A DNA stretch of 64,000 nucleotides from Vitrella brassicaformis (taxonomy: Eukaryota > Sar > Vitrellaceae), in the NCBI GenBank assembly GCA_001179505.1, contig CDMY01000419.1, positions 1 through 64,000 of the forward strand, written 5' to 3'. Below, piece after piece: positions 12,184 through 24,316 of the stretch (within the stretch, counting starts at the first letter, position 1; each line of letters opens with the position of its first letter). The notes beneath the pieces are model-generated. The model was not told the DNA's origin. It made no database searches and saw nothing but the letters and a program-made list of their open reading frames with translations. A program made the translations under genes and the position numbers.

Positions 12184-13851
12184 TCAGAGGTCGTTGTCAC
12201 TGCAGCGTGGCTTGCCAGCGGTTGCTGCGGGATGGTACGTGCAGAAGTGCTGGTCCACCGAGGAATACAGCTGGCAATCGCCGCTTGGCAGATGGTTGAA
12301 CCACACGCAGCCATGCGTTGACTTGCAGCTGACACAAACAGCCAGACAGACAGACAAGACACAATGGTGCGGGGTTCCGTTGTGTGTAGTTGGATGCTTA
12401 CATGTTCTGGCATTGGTCTGCGCTGTCCACTTGCCGTCTGCTGTGCATCTGGCGTCCGGGGCACTTTTTGTTGAGCACATGGCAGCTGCGCCGGCACATG
12501 ACGAAGGAGCTGCACTGCACAAACGACGTGCTACACACGGTGAAGTACTCGGGGGCATCATACAACATACACTGCAGCCACACACACACAGCATCACAGA
12601 CACACAAAGCCAAAGACTCGTAGGGTCACTCTGTCTTTCCCCCTCCCTCCCTCCCAGGTTCACCTGAGGGGGCTGTGCGTCGCCATAAGGTGGGTCATAG
12701 ACTCTCAGCTCGAAGGCCTTGCACCGCTGGTCGTCGTGGCATGCAGCCTGGCACTGGTAGTACCCCTGGCTGCCGTACTCGCCGGCCCCCGACACCTGGA
12801 ACTCCACCAGCGTCGTGTCGGCCACCAGGCCGAAGTCAAGCACCGACCAGATGCCCCTCGCGGCCTCGCGGGCACCGGGGAAAGACGGAGAGCAGAACTT
12901 GTTCACGGGGAAGGGGGGAGCTGGCACACAACACAAGATATGCCAGACAGAGAATCAGACAGAAGGACAGACAGACAGACCGACAGACAGATGCAATCTA
13001 CACGCACACCCAGCCAGACGTACCAGTGTTTTGTCTGGTGCATTGGCTTGGTTTAGGTCCCGACACCTTGTCCTTGCAGCAGCCCCTCTCCCCCTGACGC
13101 CGCGCGCCCCTCGGTGCGTCCTTTCCCTTGAGCGAGCACCCCCACTCAGGCCCATAGCTCCAGTGGAAACAGCCGCTGGTGCTTTCGCACTCCTTGGAGC
13201 ATGCCTCCGCTGACTGGATGTGAGGCAGGTCGTGGAAGCCGTTCTTGCGGGGGAGATCGTGACCGAGATAGTCAATGCCCCACCGCCAACACGCAGCTGC
13301 ACATAGACAGACAGGCAGACAGACAGGCAGACAGACAGGCAGACAGACAGATGCCGACAATGGCACACGTGTGTCTGTCTGTTGAGGGTGTGTGCTGATT
13401 ATGTGCTCACCCCCTTGAGCGCAGTTGTAGCTGTCGTGTGTGCCTGACACCATGGCGGCCTTCCTGAGGGGGTAGTCCCTCAGCTGCAGGTCCCAGCCCA
13501 TCAGCACACAGCCAGTCTCGGGACTCCACGCCCACCGGGAGGCGCCGGGCGTCTCACGGGCAGCCATGCTGATCAATACGACAGGCAGATGCAGCCACAC
13601 ACCCGTTCGTCCACTCTACGCGTGTCTGTGTGTGTGTGTGTGTATGATTACCTGCATAGGCTTGGACTGGTGGCCTGTTTTGCCAGAGGGGCGTGCAGCT
13701 CGTCTCCCTCGAACTGCCGCACTCCCCACTCCCAGCAGCTGGACAGCTGCAGACGCCGACTCTTGTGGCCAATATCTGCCTGCCTTCGCAGCACCACCTG
13801 GGCATCAGCAGCAGCCACCAACAGCACCAGGGCCGCCAGAAAGGTCAGCAT
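12184..13851 (-). CDS. Secreted Apple/PAN-like Cys-rich protein
   Basis: Six exons (13652-13851, 13411-13568, 13024-13296, 12664-12920, 12402-12571, 12184-12328) join in phase to give 400 aa. The N-terminus is a clean signal peptide (MLTFLAALVLLVAAADA). The mature protein is a string of Cys-rich units. The early ones share a W-x-W-G...Y/F..D..L opening and internal C-x-x-x-C and WSPETGC/WSYGPEWGC cores (for example AACWRWGIDYLGHDL, SAEACSKECESTSGCFHW), typical of PAN/Apple modules. The last two units are short and Cys-dense. Apple modules bind carbohydrate or protein and are common on the surfaces and in secretory organelles of alveolates. No membrane anchor is seen, so it is probably secreted or a wall component. 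The Apple call rests on pattern; the gene model is strong. Confidence 0.8.
13310..13352. repeat. GACAGGCA/GACA repeat inside an intron
   Basis: A tandem GACAGGCA-type tract fills most of the intron between exons 2 and 3 of the Apple-like gene (13297-13410). On the sense strand it reads TGTC/TGCC. Confidence 0.85.
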
Positions 13852-14378
13852 CAGCAGACAAGTGATTGTGGAGGGACAGATAGGGGCTGGACGGAAAGGG
13901 GTGAGATCAGGTCAGTCAAGGCTCTGCTATACAAACAGTACACTACAGTCACAGATATTCAAACAGATCTAGGATGACCTTCGTCCGTAACAGACAAGAG
14001 AGAGACCTTCTCTCAAAAACAACTCGACGACTGCCGGTGGCTGTGGTCCGCTGCTTCCTCGGCGGCCGCTGCTAACCGACTGTCATTTTCTGACGCACGT
14101 CAAATCCGAGCTTGTCGCGACGTCGAGATTCGGCTCGCAAAAGGGCTCCGTACAGCTCGCACTTTGTAGACAAACCTGACGAAGAGAGTGTGAACAATGG
14201 CAGCAAAAGGAGATGAACGGCCTCCCGGCGTCGTCCAGGTCGTCCCTTTCCTGACGGCAGAAGAAGCGCCGCAGTAGACAAAGTCGTCTCTCAAGAGGCA
14301 GCGGAGTCGGTCAATCAGCCTCTCCAGACTCCCCCCTCCCTCCCCCCTCCCCCCTCTGTGCGTCCCTCTGGTAGCGCG
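13852..14378. other. Divergent intergenic region
   Basis: This 527-nt stretch separates the Apple-like gene (-) from the OST-alpha-like gene (+), so it should hold both promoters. I see no additional gene or clear motif beyond a C-rich run just before the plus-strand ATG. Confidence 0.5.
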
Positions 14379-16811
14379 ATGGATCCGTCGAGCGACTGTA
14401 TGATCCCGCCGCGCCTGCCGTGGGTTCACCAGCACGTGCAGATGGCCCCGCCGATATTCCTGGTGTTTTGGGGCTTCAGCACGGCGGTCACGCTGGTCGT
14501 GACGGTGGCCACGGTGCGATCGGTCTGGCGGCACTTCCTCGCCGGGGACAAGCTGCGGCAGCTCAAGGGGCTGGTGTTCATTCCCACCCATGCCAGGCTG
14601 CATATGCAGATTCTCGTGCTCTTCCCCATTCTCTCGATAACCTCCTGGTCGGTGCAGGCCTTTCCACCACACATACACACATACAGAGTGATATATGCGT
14701 GTGTGTGTGCGTGTGTTGTGCGTGAATGGTTGTCTGTCTGTCTTGTCTGTCAGGTTATCGCTGTTGATAATCCGTCAGGCGCTTTTATTGGAGCTGCTGG
14801 CGTACCTGTACAACATGGCGTGTCTCTTCTGGTTTTTTGAGCTGCTCGTGGAGCTCATGGGCGGCCCGGAGAGGGCGCTGGACCTGCTGCGCAAGGAGCC
14901 GCCTTTCAGGATCTACCAAGTGCCCCCGCTCATGTGCTGGAACGTGTTCGCCAGAAAACGGTTGGTCTGGAAAAATTAATTGTCAATCACCCAACCAACC
15001 ACAATGACCGACCGCTGGCTGTGTGTCTCTCTGTGTCTGTGCTTAAGGCATTTTGACCTGACGGACTTCCGCGTGACACGTTTCCTGCTGTGTCAGTACG
15101 CCATAGTGGGCCCGTTCATAGCGGTGACGGACGCGCTGAACGAGAGCTACTTTGACATCCTCCACTACGTCAGGATCCTGGTGACCCTCTTCTGCATGTG
15201 GGGCCTGGTGATGGTCTTCAAGGCGTCCAAGAGCTTGCTCAAGGAGTATCGGACACTGCAGAAATATGTCGTCATACAGGTGGGTGTGTGGGACACGAGT
15301 GTTGTCTTGAGATCTCACTGTGCACGTGATGTGTGTGGTGGTGCAGGTGACGGTGTTTCTGGTGAACTTCACGTCGATAATCCTTCGCCACCTCATACCG
15401 GGACACAACCGCGTCTACGACCAGGTAGGGTAGGCACACGCGCACGCAACACACGTAGGTGTCCTTCCTTGTCCATCCATCCATCCGGCTATTGATTGGT
15501 CCATCCATTGGTTCATTGGTATGTCAGTCTGTGATGAGCGAGGCGTGGGTGCATTTTATCTTCTCGGTGTCGATGCTGCCCCTCACTCTCATCGCCATCA
15601 ACGCATACCGAGTCGAGGACCTCTGGCTGCGCGAGAAGAGAGTACATGGGTGCGCACACACACACACAGCCAGCGCCCATTTTCTCTTGGCATTTCGATG
15701 CATCCATCCGTGTGTTGTCAGGCTGGATTGGCTGCAGACAGATGCGGACGGCGGGTCGCCTCCCTTGCCCGACGACGACATGTTCGCCAGAGAGGCGTTC
15801 CCCGGAGAGGAGGGCAAAGACAGCAGCAACAGGAACAACAATACCACCAGCTGTCCTGACGAGGTCTTCTCAGACACCGATTACGACGACAGACAGCCGC
15901 CTGCAGATGTGGTCAGTGAGAACCCATAAGATGCCATCCATCCATCCATCTGTGTGTGTGTGTGTGTGTGTGTGTTGTGTGTGTCTGACAGAGGAGCAAT
16001 GGGGCGATGGAGACGGTGTACGCCCCGAGCAACTACGGCGACGACCGTGCAGACTTCTTGAGCCCGTCGATCTCGCCCGTTTCCCGCAACACCACCACAC
16101 CCCGCGTCAATCATCACAAGGAGAGAGAGCCCATCTTCCTCCCTGGCGCAAGCCACACCACCAATGCCGACGACACTGAAGTACGCAAATGGGAAATGAC
16201 AACGCCCGGAATGTGTCTGTATCTGTCTGGATGGATGGGTGTGGGTGCAGGGGTGTTCTGATTGTGGAGGTCAGGAGGACAGCAGCAGCCCCGCCAGCGG
16301 AGCGACCATCTCGCCAAAACGGATTCGCCATCGACCACACAGAGACCACCACACACACACACACCCCCGCACCACCCATCCCCAGCCCCCCCAGGCACAC
16401 AGCCAGCACGGCGGCCACGACCATGACACCTCCCCCTTGAACGATGCCGCCGCCAGCAGCCATTCCTCCGGGCCTCCCAGGGCCGCCACCTCATGTATGG
16501 GAGCGGGTGATGAAGGCCCACATGTGCACGGGCATCATCACCACCATTTATCGGGAGTGGTGCCCTCCCTCCGCCGAATCCTGACGGCGCCTGAGAGGGA
16601 GAGCGACCCCCATCCCCACCACCACCCCCACCTTCACCACACCTGTGTGCAGCCCCACTCCCACCCCCCATTAGCTTACCAGCATCTCGGCCAGGGGGAG
16701 TCGCCCCGCAACGACGGTAGCAGTGACATGGTCTGTGTGGGCATACCACGACGGACATTGGGTGATGGTGACGGTGATGGCGAGGGTAGGGGAGGGGAGG
16801 GGGAGGTCTAG
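14379..16811 (+). CDS. OST-alpha/TMEM184 family membrane protein
   Basis: Eight exons give 615 aa with all phases consistent: 14379-14647, 14754-14960, 15048-15279, 15347-15424, 15528-15649, 15722-15911, 15992-16180, 16251-16811. About seven membrane helices occupy residues 20-290. They follow the Solute_trans_a (organic solute transporter alpha / TMEM184, DUF300) pattern: a helix ending near the VFIPTHAR block, then LLIIRQALLLELLAYLYNM and FWFFELLVELMGGPERAL, and later VTVFLVNFTSIILRHLIPG. Family members are membrane proteins tied to solute or bile-acid-type transport and vesicle traffic. The last 320 residues are a hydrophilic tail, acidic first and then strikingly rich in His, Pro and Ser (HVHGHHHHHLSG and HPHHHPHLHH). 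The tail is not part of the family domain. The start is the first in-frame ATG after a C-rich leader. Confidence 0.8.
15943..15984. repeat. CATC then TG microsatellite in intron
   Basis: A CATC tract followed by a TG tract fills the intron at 15912-15991 and ends just before its 3' splice site. Confidence 0.85.
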
Positions 16812-17605
16812 CGCACAGAGAGGAGGCGTGTGGGGGGTCTTGTGCGAGTGTGTGTGTGTGTGTGTTCGCTTTTTTGATGGACCATGCATGAATGACCGTC
16901 ATCATAGCAGTGTCTCTCTCTCGGTTTGATGGCACGGTGGTGTCCGTGGCGTCCGTGGCGTGTTTATGCGTTGGCGAGGGACACAGATGAATGAGGGTTT
17001 TGCTCGATTATTTCCTCCTCCTTCTCCTCCTATCTATCTACTATATGCCTGTCTGTGTATCTTGATTGATGATGGGATAGGATAGCTCCTGCTCTTGCTG
17101 CTGCTGTCCACTTTGTCATGTCCATATGTGTGCGCTGCGCCTGTGTGTGTGTTGGTTTGGCTTTGTTGATCGATCCAATGGGATGCCCAAAAACAGAAGT
17201 AATGAATCTGCGTAGCGTAGCCGGTGTAGCTGGCAGTGTCTGTGTTGGGCGACTGTGTGGGTGGGAGGGTGATGCGTGTACAGATAGCAGATATCATTTG
17301 TACCTGTCTGATGGACTGACTCGTCAGGTGCGGTGCCATGTCATGTCATGTGTGCAGATTCCTTCACTCTCTCATCCGCTCGGTCAACCGACATGTACTT
17401 CACGTGATGGCATCTTTGGACAGTTCGTCCGGCTCCACATCACATGACATCACATCACATCGCATCACACCGCATCACACAGCCAAAACTCCCTCCCTCT
17501 GTCTGGGATATCTTACACACACATACACGCACCTCTCTCTCTCTCTCTCTCGTGTGTGGGTGTGGTCTATCCACCCACTCTTCCTTCCAGCCATCCATCC
17601 TTCAG
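16812..17605. other. Convergent intergenic region
   Basis: It lies between the 3' ends of the OST-alpha-like gene (+) and the dehydrogenase gene (-). It holds short GT, CACAT and CT repeats and no supported gene. Confidence 0.55.
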
Positions 17606-20600
17606 TCAGTGTGTCCTGATCCCCACCGCCCCCTTGAAAGCGCTGTCCATGACCTCTGACAACGTCGGATGCGTGTGCACCTGAGCAATCAACGACACAC
17701 CCACCACAACACAACACAACACACCACACGATAAGCTGTAGCCTTCCTTAAGCTTCTCTCTCATGATATGGTGTCGGTGTCGGTGACCGCACTGACTGAC
17801 CATGTAAGAGAGCTCGCGGACGGTTTGTCCAGCCGCCACGGCGTTGGCGCACTCCTGGATGAGGTCGCTGGCGTGCAGACCGATGACGTGCACACCCAAA
17901 ATCTCCTCCGTGTCCTTCCGGAACAGCACCTTGGCGATCCCGTCGCCCTCACCCTCTGCCAGTGCCTTCGAGTTGGCCCTAAATGATCGCATGACGCTCG
18001 CCTCTTTCTTCTGTGTGTGTGCTCGTTCGTGTGCGGCGTGTGGGGGTTGCCTGACTGACCTGAAGTGTCCGGTGGATTTGCCGAGCTCGAACCCCTCAGC
18101 CTTGGCTTTGTCCTTGGCCTGGTCCTCATTCAACCCTTCACACACATACACACACACAATCAGGTGCGCACAATACACACGACCATCTGTCCGTCTGTCT
18201 GTCTGTCTGTCTGTGTTACTGTGTGTGGGCGGTTGTCTGACCGACGAATGCGATCTCCGGGTGTGTGAAGCATGCTGCCGGGACGGCATTGTGGTTGACG
18301 GCATGGGGGCGCCCAATGATGTTCTCGACCGCTGATATGCCTGAGTGCACCAGACAGACACATAATACGCCAAACCTCACACGTGTCGTGTCGGCGATTG
18401 CTTGGTGTGCCCTGCCTGGATCTGTAGTGCTGTGTGTGTATGTTTGCACCTTACCTTGTGCGGAAGCAGCGTGTGCGAGCATCATCTTGCCGTTTGCGTC
18501 GCCGATGCAGTACAGATTGGGCACCACCTCCACACCTACACACACATGGGGTGTGTCGTGTCCCCACACCACACCACACACCCAGACCAGACGATAGTTA
18601 GATACCTACGGGCAGTTGTCAACCTATCCACGTGTTGGTACCTTCTTTCTTGGTGAGCACCCGCATCCTTTCGTCCACCTGACACACACACATCGACACA
18701 CGCGTGGGATGCGATGTGATGGACGGCCTGGCCTGCAGATTCGAGTCAGTCACTTGCTGACCGGCACGAACCCCCTGTCCATCTCGACGCCGACGTTCTC
18801 GAGACCACACTCCTGGCCAGCCAACACACAACACAACACAGCAGACAGAGGGACGGAGGATGAGGCAGGTATGTACTTCCTTCCTGCCGTCTGTCTCAGA
18901 TAGATGTAGGCGTCGCGTACCTTGGTGTTGGGCACTCTGCCAGTCGCCACCAGGCAGGCATCGACCTCCAGGGTCTCAACCTAGAGTGAAGCGCACATAG
19001 AGCACAGTGCAGTGTCTCTATGGCCGGATGACAGTCACTCATTGGCTGTTTTGCTCCTTACGTGTTCCTTGGTGTTTGCGTCGATCATCTTGATGGTCAC
19101 CGGCTTCTCACCTGTGAGCGACAGACACCACAAGTAAGTGGACGGACGCGTGTGCCTTCACTTCACTATCATATGGCTGGCTGGCTGGATGGCTGCCTGG
19201 CATGTCAGCTTACCGGGGATGCCTGGGGTGACCTCCGACGCAAACACGCCCGTGCGGTAGTCGATGGACCGCGGACGGATCAGCAACCTATATATGTGCA
19301 GTGCACATCAATCACATGAAGGAAGTTTGTTGTGCGAACGTTGTTTGCCGATGAGCCGCTGGCTGGTCCAAGGCTTGCCTCTCCGCCAGCCTGGCGATTT
19401 CTGGGTCAAAGGTGGGCATAATGCGGTCCAGCGCCTCAATGAACGTCACCTCAGAGCCTGCCGGCAGCAAACACAGACGAACAAACAGATAGATAGATAG
19501 ATTTTGTGTGTAACCTGCCGCCCTGGCGACCCACCGAGAGCGGTGAATACGTCTGAGAACTCGAGACCGATATATCCGCTGCCCACGATGGCCAGCCACT
19601 CGGGCACGCTGTCGAGCCTGAGGCCACCGTCGCTCGTGAAGACAGTCTTCTCGTCCACCTCTATGCCCCGCGGCACAAAGGGCAGCGACCCTGGCGCCAG
19701 GATGATGTCCTTGGCGCGGACCACACGGCTCCCCGCCTGCACCTCATGTGGACCCTTCACAGAGCCCTTCTCGGGAATGACCTCCACACCGAGACCTGAT
19801 GGATGGCGGTGCAGATGAGTGAGATGCGTGGATGGATGGTGTTGGTGCCTTCCTTGTGTGTTGTGTTGGTGGGATACATGCATACCTGTGAGTGAGTTTT
19901 CGAGCCCTGACCGCACCTTGGCCGCCAGATTCTTAGCGTGGTCGGCGATCGCCTGCCTGAAAGGCAACCAATGAAATGAACCAATAGGGCACGAGAGAAA
20001 CAAAGTAACCCATTCGCTCGCTGATGGTGCTGATGGTGGGTGCTTGTTGTGTTGACACAAACAGACAGACCCACTCACTCGCTCAACTGACCTGTCGTAT
20101 TTGACGTTGTCTACGGTGACCCCCAGGGCCTTGAGGTGGTGCGCATTCCGCAGCTCACGCACACGACCGGATGCAGCCAACAGAGCCTTCGATGGCACAC
20201 AACCTGATATACAGACCTATGTGGTGTGCTCTGTCTGTCACTGATTGCAGTGAGTGCACTGGTTGGCCGTGTGGTGAGTGAGTGGATGTGTGGGCCTGCC
20301 TGGCTGCCTACCTCTGTTAACGCATGTGCCGCCCACATCCCCACCAGTCAGAATAGCGGTCTTCAGACCTTTGCCCACTGCAGTCAGTGCACACACACCA
20401 ACACACATCCAATCAAGAGCTCAGCGTCCTTCGTGCAAGCACTGATTGTGCGCACGTCCTCTGTCTGTGTGTGTACCTTACCGGCGTGCAGCGCTGCCCC
20501 GTGGCCCCCGACTCCACAGCCGATAATCACCAGGTCGTAGTCATAATTATCTCCCGCCATCCACAGCCCTCCCTGCAGCACACCACAAAACAGCCGCAAC

Positions 20601-20867
20601 TCATTCAGAAGACAGGAATGCGTCGGCAGCTGTGTGTTGCGCCTCAGTGCTCACCGCTGGCCGAACGCGAAAGACCATTGCCTGTTGTGGGTGTGCTTGT
20701 AATGATGATGGCCGCCTTGAAAGGAGAGATTGGCGTCTGATGAACGGAGCTGTCGACGAAAGATGGAAGCCCGCCACGGCACACAACCATGATCCCAGAA
20801 GGGCAGCCAACAGCAACACTGCTGAGCGACTCATTGCGCGCCTTTGCCTCTGTAGAACTTCACCCAT
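17606..20867 (-). CDS. LPD: Plastid-type dihydrolipoamide dehydrogenase (E3)
   Basis: This FAD flavoprotein reoxidises dihydrolipoamide with NAD+ and is the E3 subunit of the pyruvate dehydrogenase complex. The order of motifs is complete: FAD-binding [10 protein letters not shown], redox-active [16 protein letters not shown] with the CxxxxC pair, NAD-binding [56 protein letters not shown], and the C-terminal HTHPTLSE carrying the catalytic His-Glu. Wording matches the chloroplast class more than the mitochondrial one (for example [19 protein letters not shown]). The N-terminus is bipartite: a signal peptide ([17 protein letters not shown]) ending in AVAG, then FHLSS and a Ser/Arg-rich transit region, as in complex plastids. 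The gene has about 14 exons split by GT-AG introns; one junction, near 19350, was not resolved. Two in-frame ATGs (20867 and 20834) could start it. Confidence 0.92.
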
Positions 20868-21092
20868 CTCGTTGTCCCGCAGCTGCTGGCGGAATGCCCC
20901 GCTCCTCTGACCACTGCGGCGATGCAGATCTGACGAAAGCTGCTCGAGCTACGGATGCGAGCTTGAAATGAGTCGTCAGCGAGAGAAGCGCATCACAACG
21001 GACTCTTCTACCCTTCTCAACTCGCTACTTTTCTTGCTGCATATCTTTTTCCAGCGTTTTTCGTTCAAGATCTGCCGCTCCCTCCGACCGAG

Positions 21093-23282
21093 ATGTTCGC
21101 CACCCTGATGATGCTCATCCTGGCGGCGCTGCTCGTCACCGAACGGTCCCTGGTGGCTGCTGCAGTGTGCTCTTGGCAGGTACGTACGTCCGTGGCTCAC
21201 GTCACACCACAAAAGTCGATGGAACTACAGTACACCCATTGTTTGGTCTGGTTGGTGATCGCGATGATGGGCACTCAATCACCTCCCATCGTACCAACCA
21301 GGGTGAGGGAGGGAGCTGCACTGTGGACTACCCGCGAGCCAAGGGCGACAGGCAGAGGTGCAAGTACCCTCTCGTGTGCGACGCACTGCCCGGCGCTGAG
21401 GCTGGTCAGTCAGTCAGAGACGTCCAGAGACAAACAAAACATGTTCGTGAGTGAGTATGGTTGCATGTGGCTGTCGCTGCTTGGTTGGTTGGTTGGTCAG
21501 GGAGGTGTGTGTTGCCCCACACGCGTAAGGTGGGGGAGTCCTGCACTGTCGGCGGGGTGCATGGCCTCTGTGACAGGCAGTCATACTGCGCCCCTGACGA
21601 TGGTACGTTAAATGACCGATCCACACACACCCACACACACCTCACCGCACACACCCACCCACCCACCTGGCTGGCTGGCTGGTGGTCCCTCAGGTGTCAT
21701 TCCCTCGATGCCTGAAGGGTCTCCTCAGCAAGTGGGCCCCCCACCACCTCCACCTCCCGCCCCCAAGAACGGCACGTGCGCGGCCAAGCAGGCCACAGGC
21801 TCGCCATGCGACCCCAGGGTGGGGGCGGCATGCGACACGGACAGGTGCCTGCCGCCCAGCTTCGCTTCGGCAGACCCCTCCACAGCCGTGTAAGCTAAGC
21901 TGCAACATAAGATAGAGATGTCCACAATGGGGATGTCCTCCACGGCTGTATGCCTTTGTGCCAGGTGTGTGGATCGGTTTGTCGGCTGGGGCGAGGCGTG
22001 CAACGAGTTGGACCGGCTGTGCAATGCGGCGTGCGGCACTTGTGTTGAGGGAGCATGCAAGCCGCACGAGTCAGGACTCGCCATGCCTGAGGTGCCACCA
22101 CCCCCACCACTGCCCACTGCCGGTGATGGTGGTGATGGTGCGGCCAACGGACCCCCTCCTCCACCACTGGGTCCTCTTGACAGTATGACGTGTGCCGACG
22201 TCTGTTGCCCTGAGGTGGGTGGGTGACACACACCACTGCACACGACAAAGTGACACCACAGGGCGCATGAGCATCCTTCTCTCCCTGTCTGTATGTCAGG
22301 GGACGTATTGCGTGACACCGCAGGACAGCGATTGTAGCAAGTCGAAGGCCTCTGGTGAGGAGTGCTCTGGCGAGAGCCCCGGCGAGTGCGAGGCCGGCAC
22401 CCAGTGCTACAGGGGCAAATGCACTGGTACGTACTAATGTGGATGGATCGGCGGCGTGCGATCCATCCATCTGTGGCATTCATTTGTGTGTTTGTGTTTG
22501 TGTTTGGCTGCCTGCGTGCCGTGCAGAGATCTTTGGTGTGGATGCGTCGGTGGCGGCCATTCCCATCTCGCCCACAGCTCCCATGGTGTGCCTGCCCTGG
22601 CAGCCCGCAGAGATCGACCAAAGACGTAAGTGACCCTCCCTCCCTCCCTCCCTCCCTCCCAACACACCCCCCACACACCAGTCAACATCCATCTGGTCGT
22701 TGTCTGTCTACTCTACGGGCAGGGGGGTCGGCGCGTTGCGCCAAGGTGCAGGGCCGGTCGTGCGAGTCCGATGAGGACTGCCCTGGCCTGGGCGTCGGGG
22801 GCTACTGCGACTGCGAGACAAACACCTGCCACATCGATCCTTTCCCTGACTGTCTGGCCGAGTTCCGCAAGTATTTCGTCAACGCAGGTGTGTCGCCGTA
22901 CGCCAACTTCGCTGACTACGAAGAGGAGTACCGAAACTGGTGAGCGCGTGGATTGGCAGCTGTCTGTGTGTAGGTGTTGGTGCAGCCGCGTGTGTCCTGT
23001 TTGTTTGTTTGTCTGTCTGTGTGCGTGCAGGCTGTGCTGCATGTCCAAGAATGGGTTTGGCGAGAAGGAGTACATCGACTGGGAGGCCGTTCGGGGGGCG
23101 CCGGCGGGGTCTCTCTTCACCAGCCAATTCACATGTGAGCCAGAAAGGGAGGGAGAATGGCTGGCAGCAAACAAAAGGCTGCATCTTGCTCGTCTGTGCT
23201 TGTCTGTCTGTCTGTCTGTATTATGTCAGGTGAGAGTCGAAGCCGAAGGCGCCTCGGAGGGAAGCCCCTGCTTCACTCCTGA
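21093..23282 (+). CDS. Secreted Cys-rich protein with proline-rich linkers
   Basis: It starts at 21093 with a signal peptide (MFATLMMLILAALLVTERSL). About ten exons encode short Cys-rich blocks such as CKYPLVCDALPG, GLCDRQSYCAPDD, CNELDRLCNAACGTC, CEAGTQCYRGKC and CESDEDCPGLGVGGYCDC. Poly-Pro linkers separate them (residues reading PPPPPPPAP, and PPPPPLP before a Gly/Asp stretch). The blocks have paired cysteines like EGF-like or dickkopf-like folds, but I cannot assign one. The last block (FPDCLAEFRKYFVN ... LCCMSKNGFGEKEY) is different and Trp/Tyr-rich. The final intron (phase 1, ending near 23229) gives a short basic C-terminus and a stop at 23280-23282. The start lies 225 nt from the divergent dehydrogenase gene. 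Probably secreted or part of the cell wall; function unknown. Confidence 0.7.
22630..22661. repeat. CTCC tetranucleotide repeat in intron
   Basis: Seven or so tandem CTCC units lie just after a 5' splice site in the Cys-rich protein gene. Confidence 0.85.
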
Positions 23283-23390
23283 TCGAAGCATGCAAGACAC
23301 GACACGCGATCGCATGTTTGTCTGTATGTCTGTATGTATCTGCCTCCTGCGGCCCTTCCCCTCTTTAGTCCACTCACCAGGCAGCAACCC

Positions 23391-23416
23391 ATGCATGCAT
23401 GCATGCATGCATGCAT
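23391..23416. repeat. (GCAT)n repeat
   Basis: Six tandem GCAT units form a self-complementary alternating sequence downstream of the Cys-rich protein gene. Confidence 0.9.
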
Positions 23417-23739
23417 TTCTGTCTGTCTGTTTGTCTGTGGGCGCTTTCTCTTTTTTGCCCCTCTCTCCCTCCCTCTCAGTGCATGTCGGTTGATTGATCC
23501 ATGCGCGGTGCGGTGTGTGGCGCGGTCATTTTGTGTGTCCTGTGGGTGGTTTTGAGTGCTGTGCTGAGGCGGGGCACCAATTAGAATGGTGTGCATCAAT
23601 CAAGGCACTTTTGTAAATCGACTTTTGTAGATAATGGTGCCAGAGAAGGCCGAGAAGTGGGTGGTGAATGTGTGGCGTGCGGCATGGATGGATGGGTGGA
23701 TAGATGGACACCCCATCATTAAATGTAGCAATGGCATGA

Positions 23740-24000
23740 CTTCAAAACCTTCAAACCTTCACACCTACCTCACCAACAAGCAGCCTTCTCCCCCATCCCC
23801 TCACACACACGCTAACACAGACGACGAACGCCACACATGAATATGGAAAACAAAAATGATTCATGGACTGATCTGGTCCGGTTGGCTGCTCGTGGCACTT
23901 GACAGAGCCAGAGAGAGAGGGAGGGAGGGAGGGAGACACATACATGCGGGCCCCATCCATCCATTCATCCATCCATCCATCCAACGCACAGCATACATGA
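23740..24000 (+). repeat. Dispersed repeat, copy 1
   Basis: It shares ordered blocks with 32355-32760. These are CTTCAAACCTTCA; a block reading GCTAACACAGACGACGAACG here and GCTAACACAGGCGACGAACG there, followed in both by CACATGAAT; a TGCTC-TGGC-CTTGA-AGAGCCAG block; then GGAGGGAGGGAGACAC and CATCCATCC ending in ATCCAACGCACA. Copy 2 has extra sequence in the middle. Both copies lie in convergent intergenic regions. The family is not recognised; it may be a decayed transposon or a duplicated 3' flank. Confidence 0.7.
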
Positions 24001-24316
24001 CAGACACATCCACCTGTTGGTGTGTTGCATCGCTTGTTGGTGGATGCAGGTCATTTGTCCACACATTTGTACTTTGGTGTACAAATGAGAGAGGAGACAT
24101 TCACGTCCTCTCGCCTCACATTTGTCACCCCTCAGGGTGTTGTAGGCAAAAAATATTCCAACGTCGGTTGAGCATCACACTTTAAGAGGAAGACTCAGAA
24201 ATAATTTGTCTTTCGTAAGGAGAAGAAGCAGGGGAAGAAGATAGCGAGTGTCGGATTTCTTCTATGCGCTCATTCATCTGCCACATTGCTGCACACATAG
24301 AACATCAGTGAGAGCA

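Larger units (their letters stand above)
23283..24316. other. Convergent intergenic region with dispersed repeat
   Basis: It lies between the 3' ends of the Cys-rich gene (+) and the channel gene (-). It holds a GCAT run near 23391-23416 and a copy of a dispersed repeat at about 23740-24000. No gene is supported. Confidence 0.6.

Noticed and set aside
13310-13352. Regular repeats that could suggest a CRISPR-like array
   Set aside because: They are 4-8 nt tandem units without spacers, inside a eukaryotic intron.
16114-16935. Long minus-strand open frame opposite the His-rich tail
   Set aside because: It mirrors the His/Pro-rich coding exon of the OST-alpha-like gene and is low complexity only.
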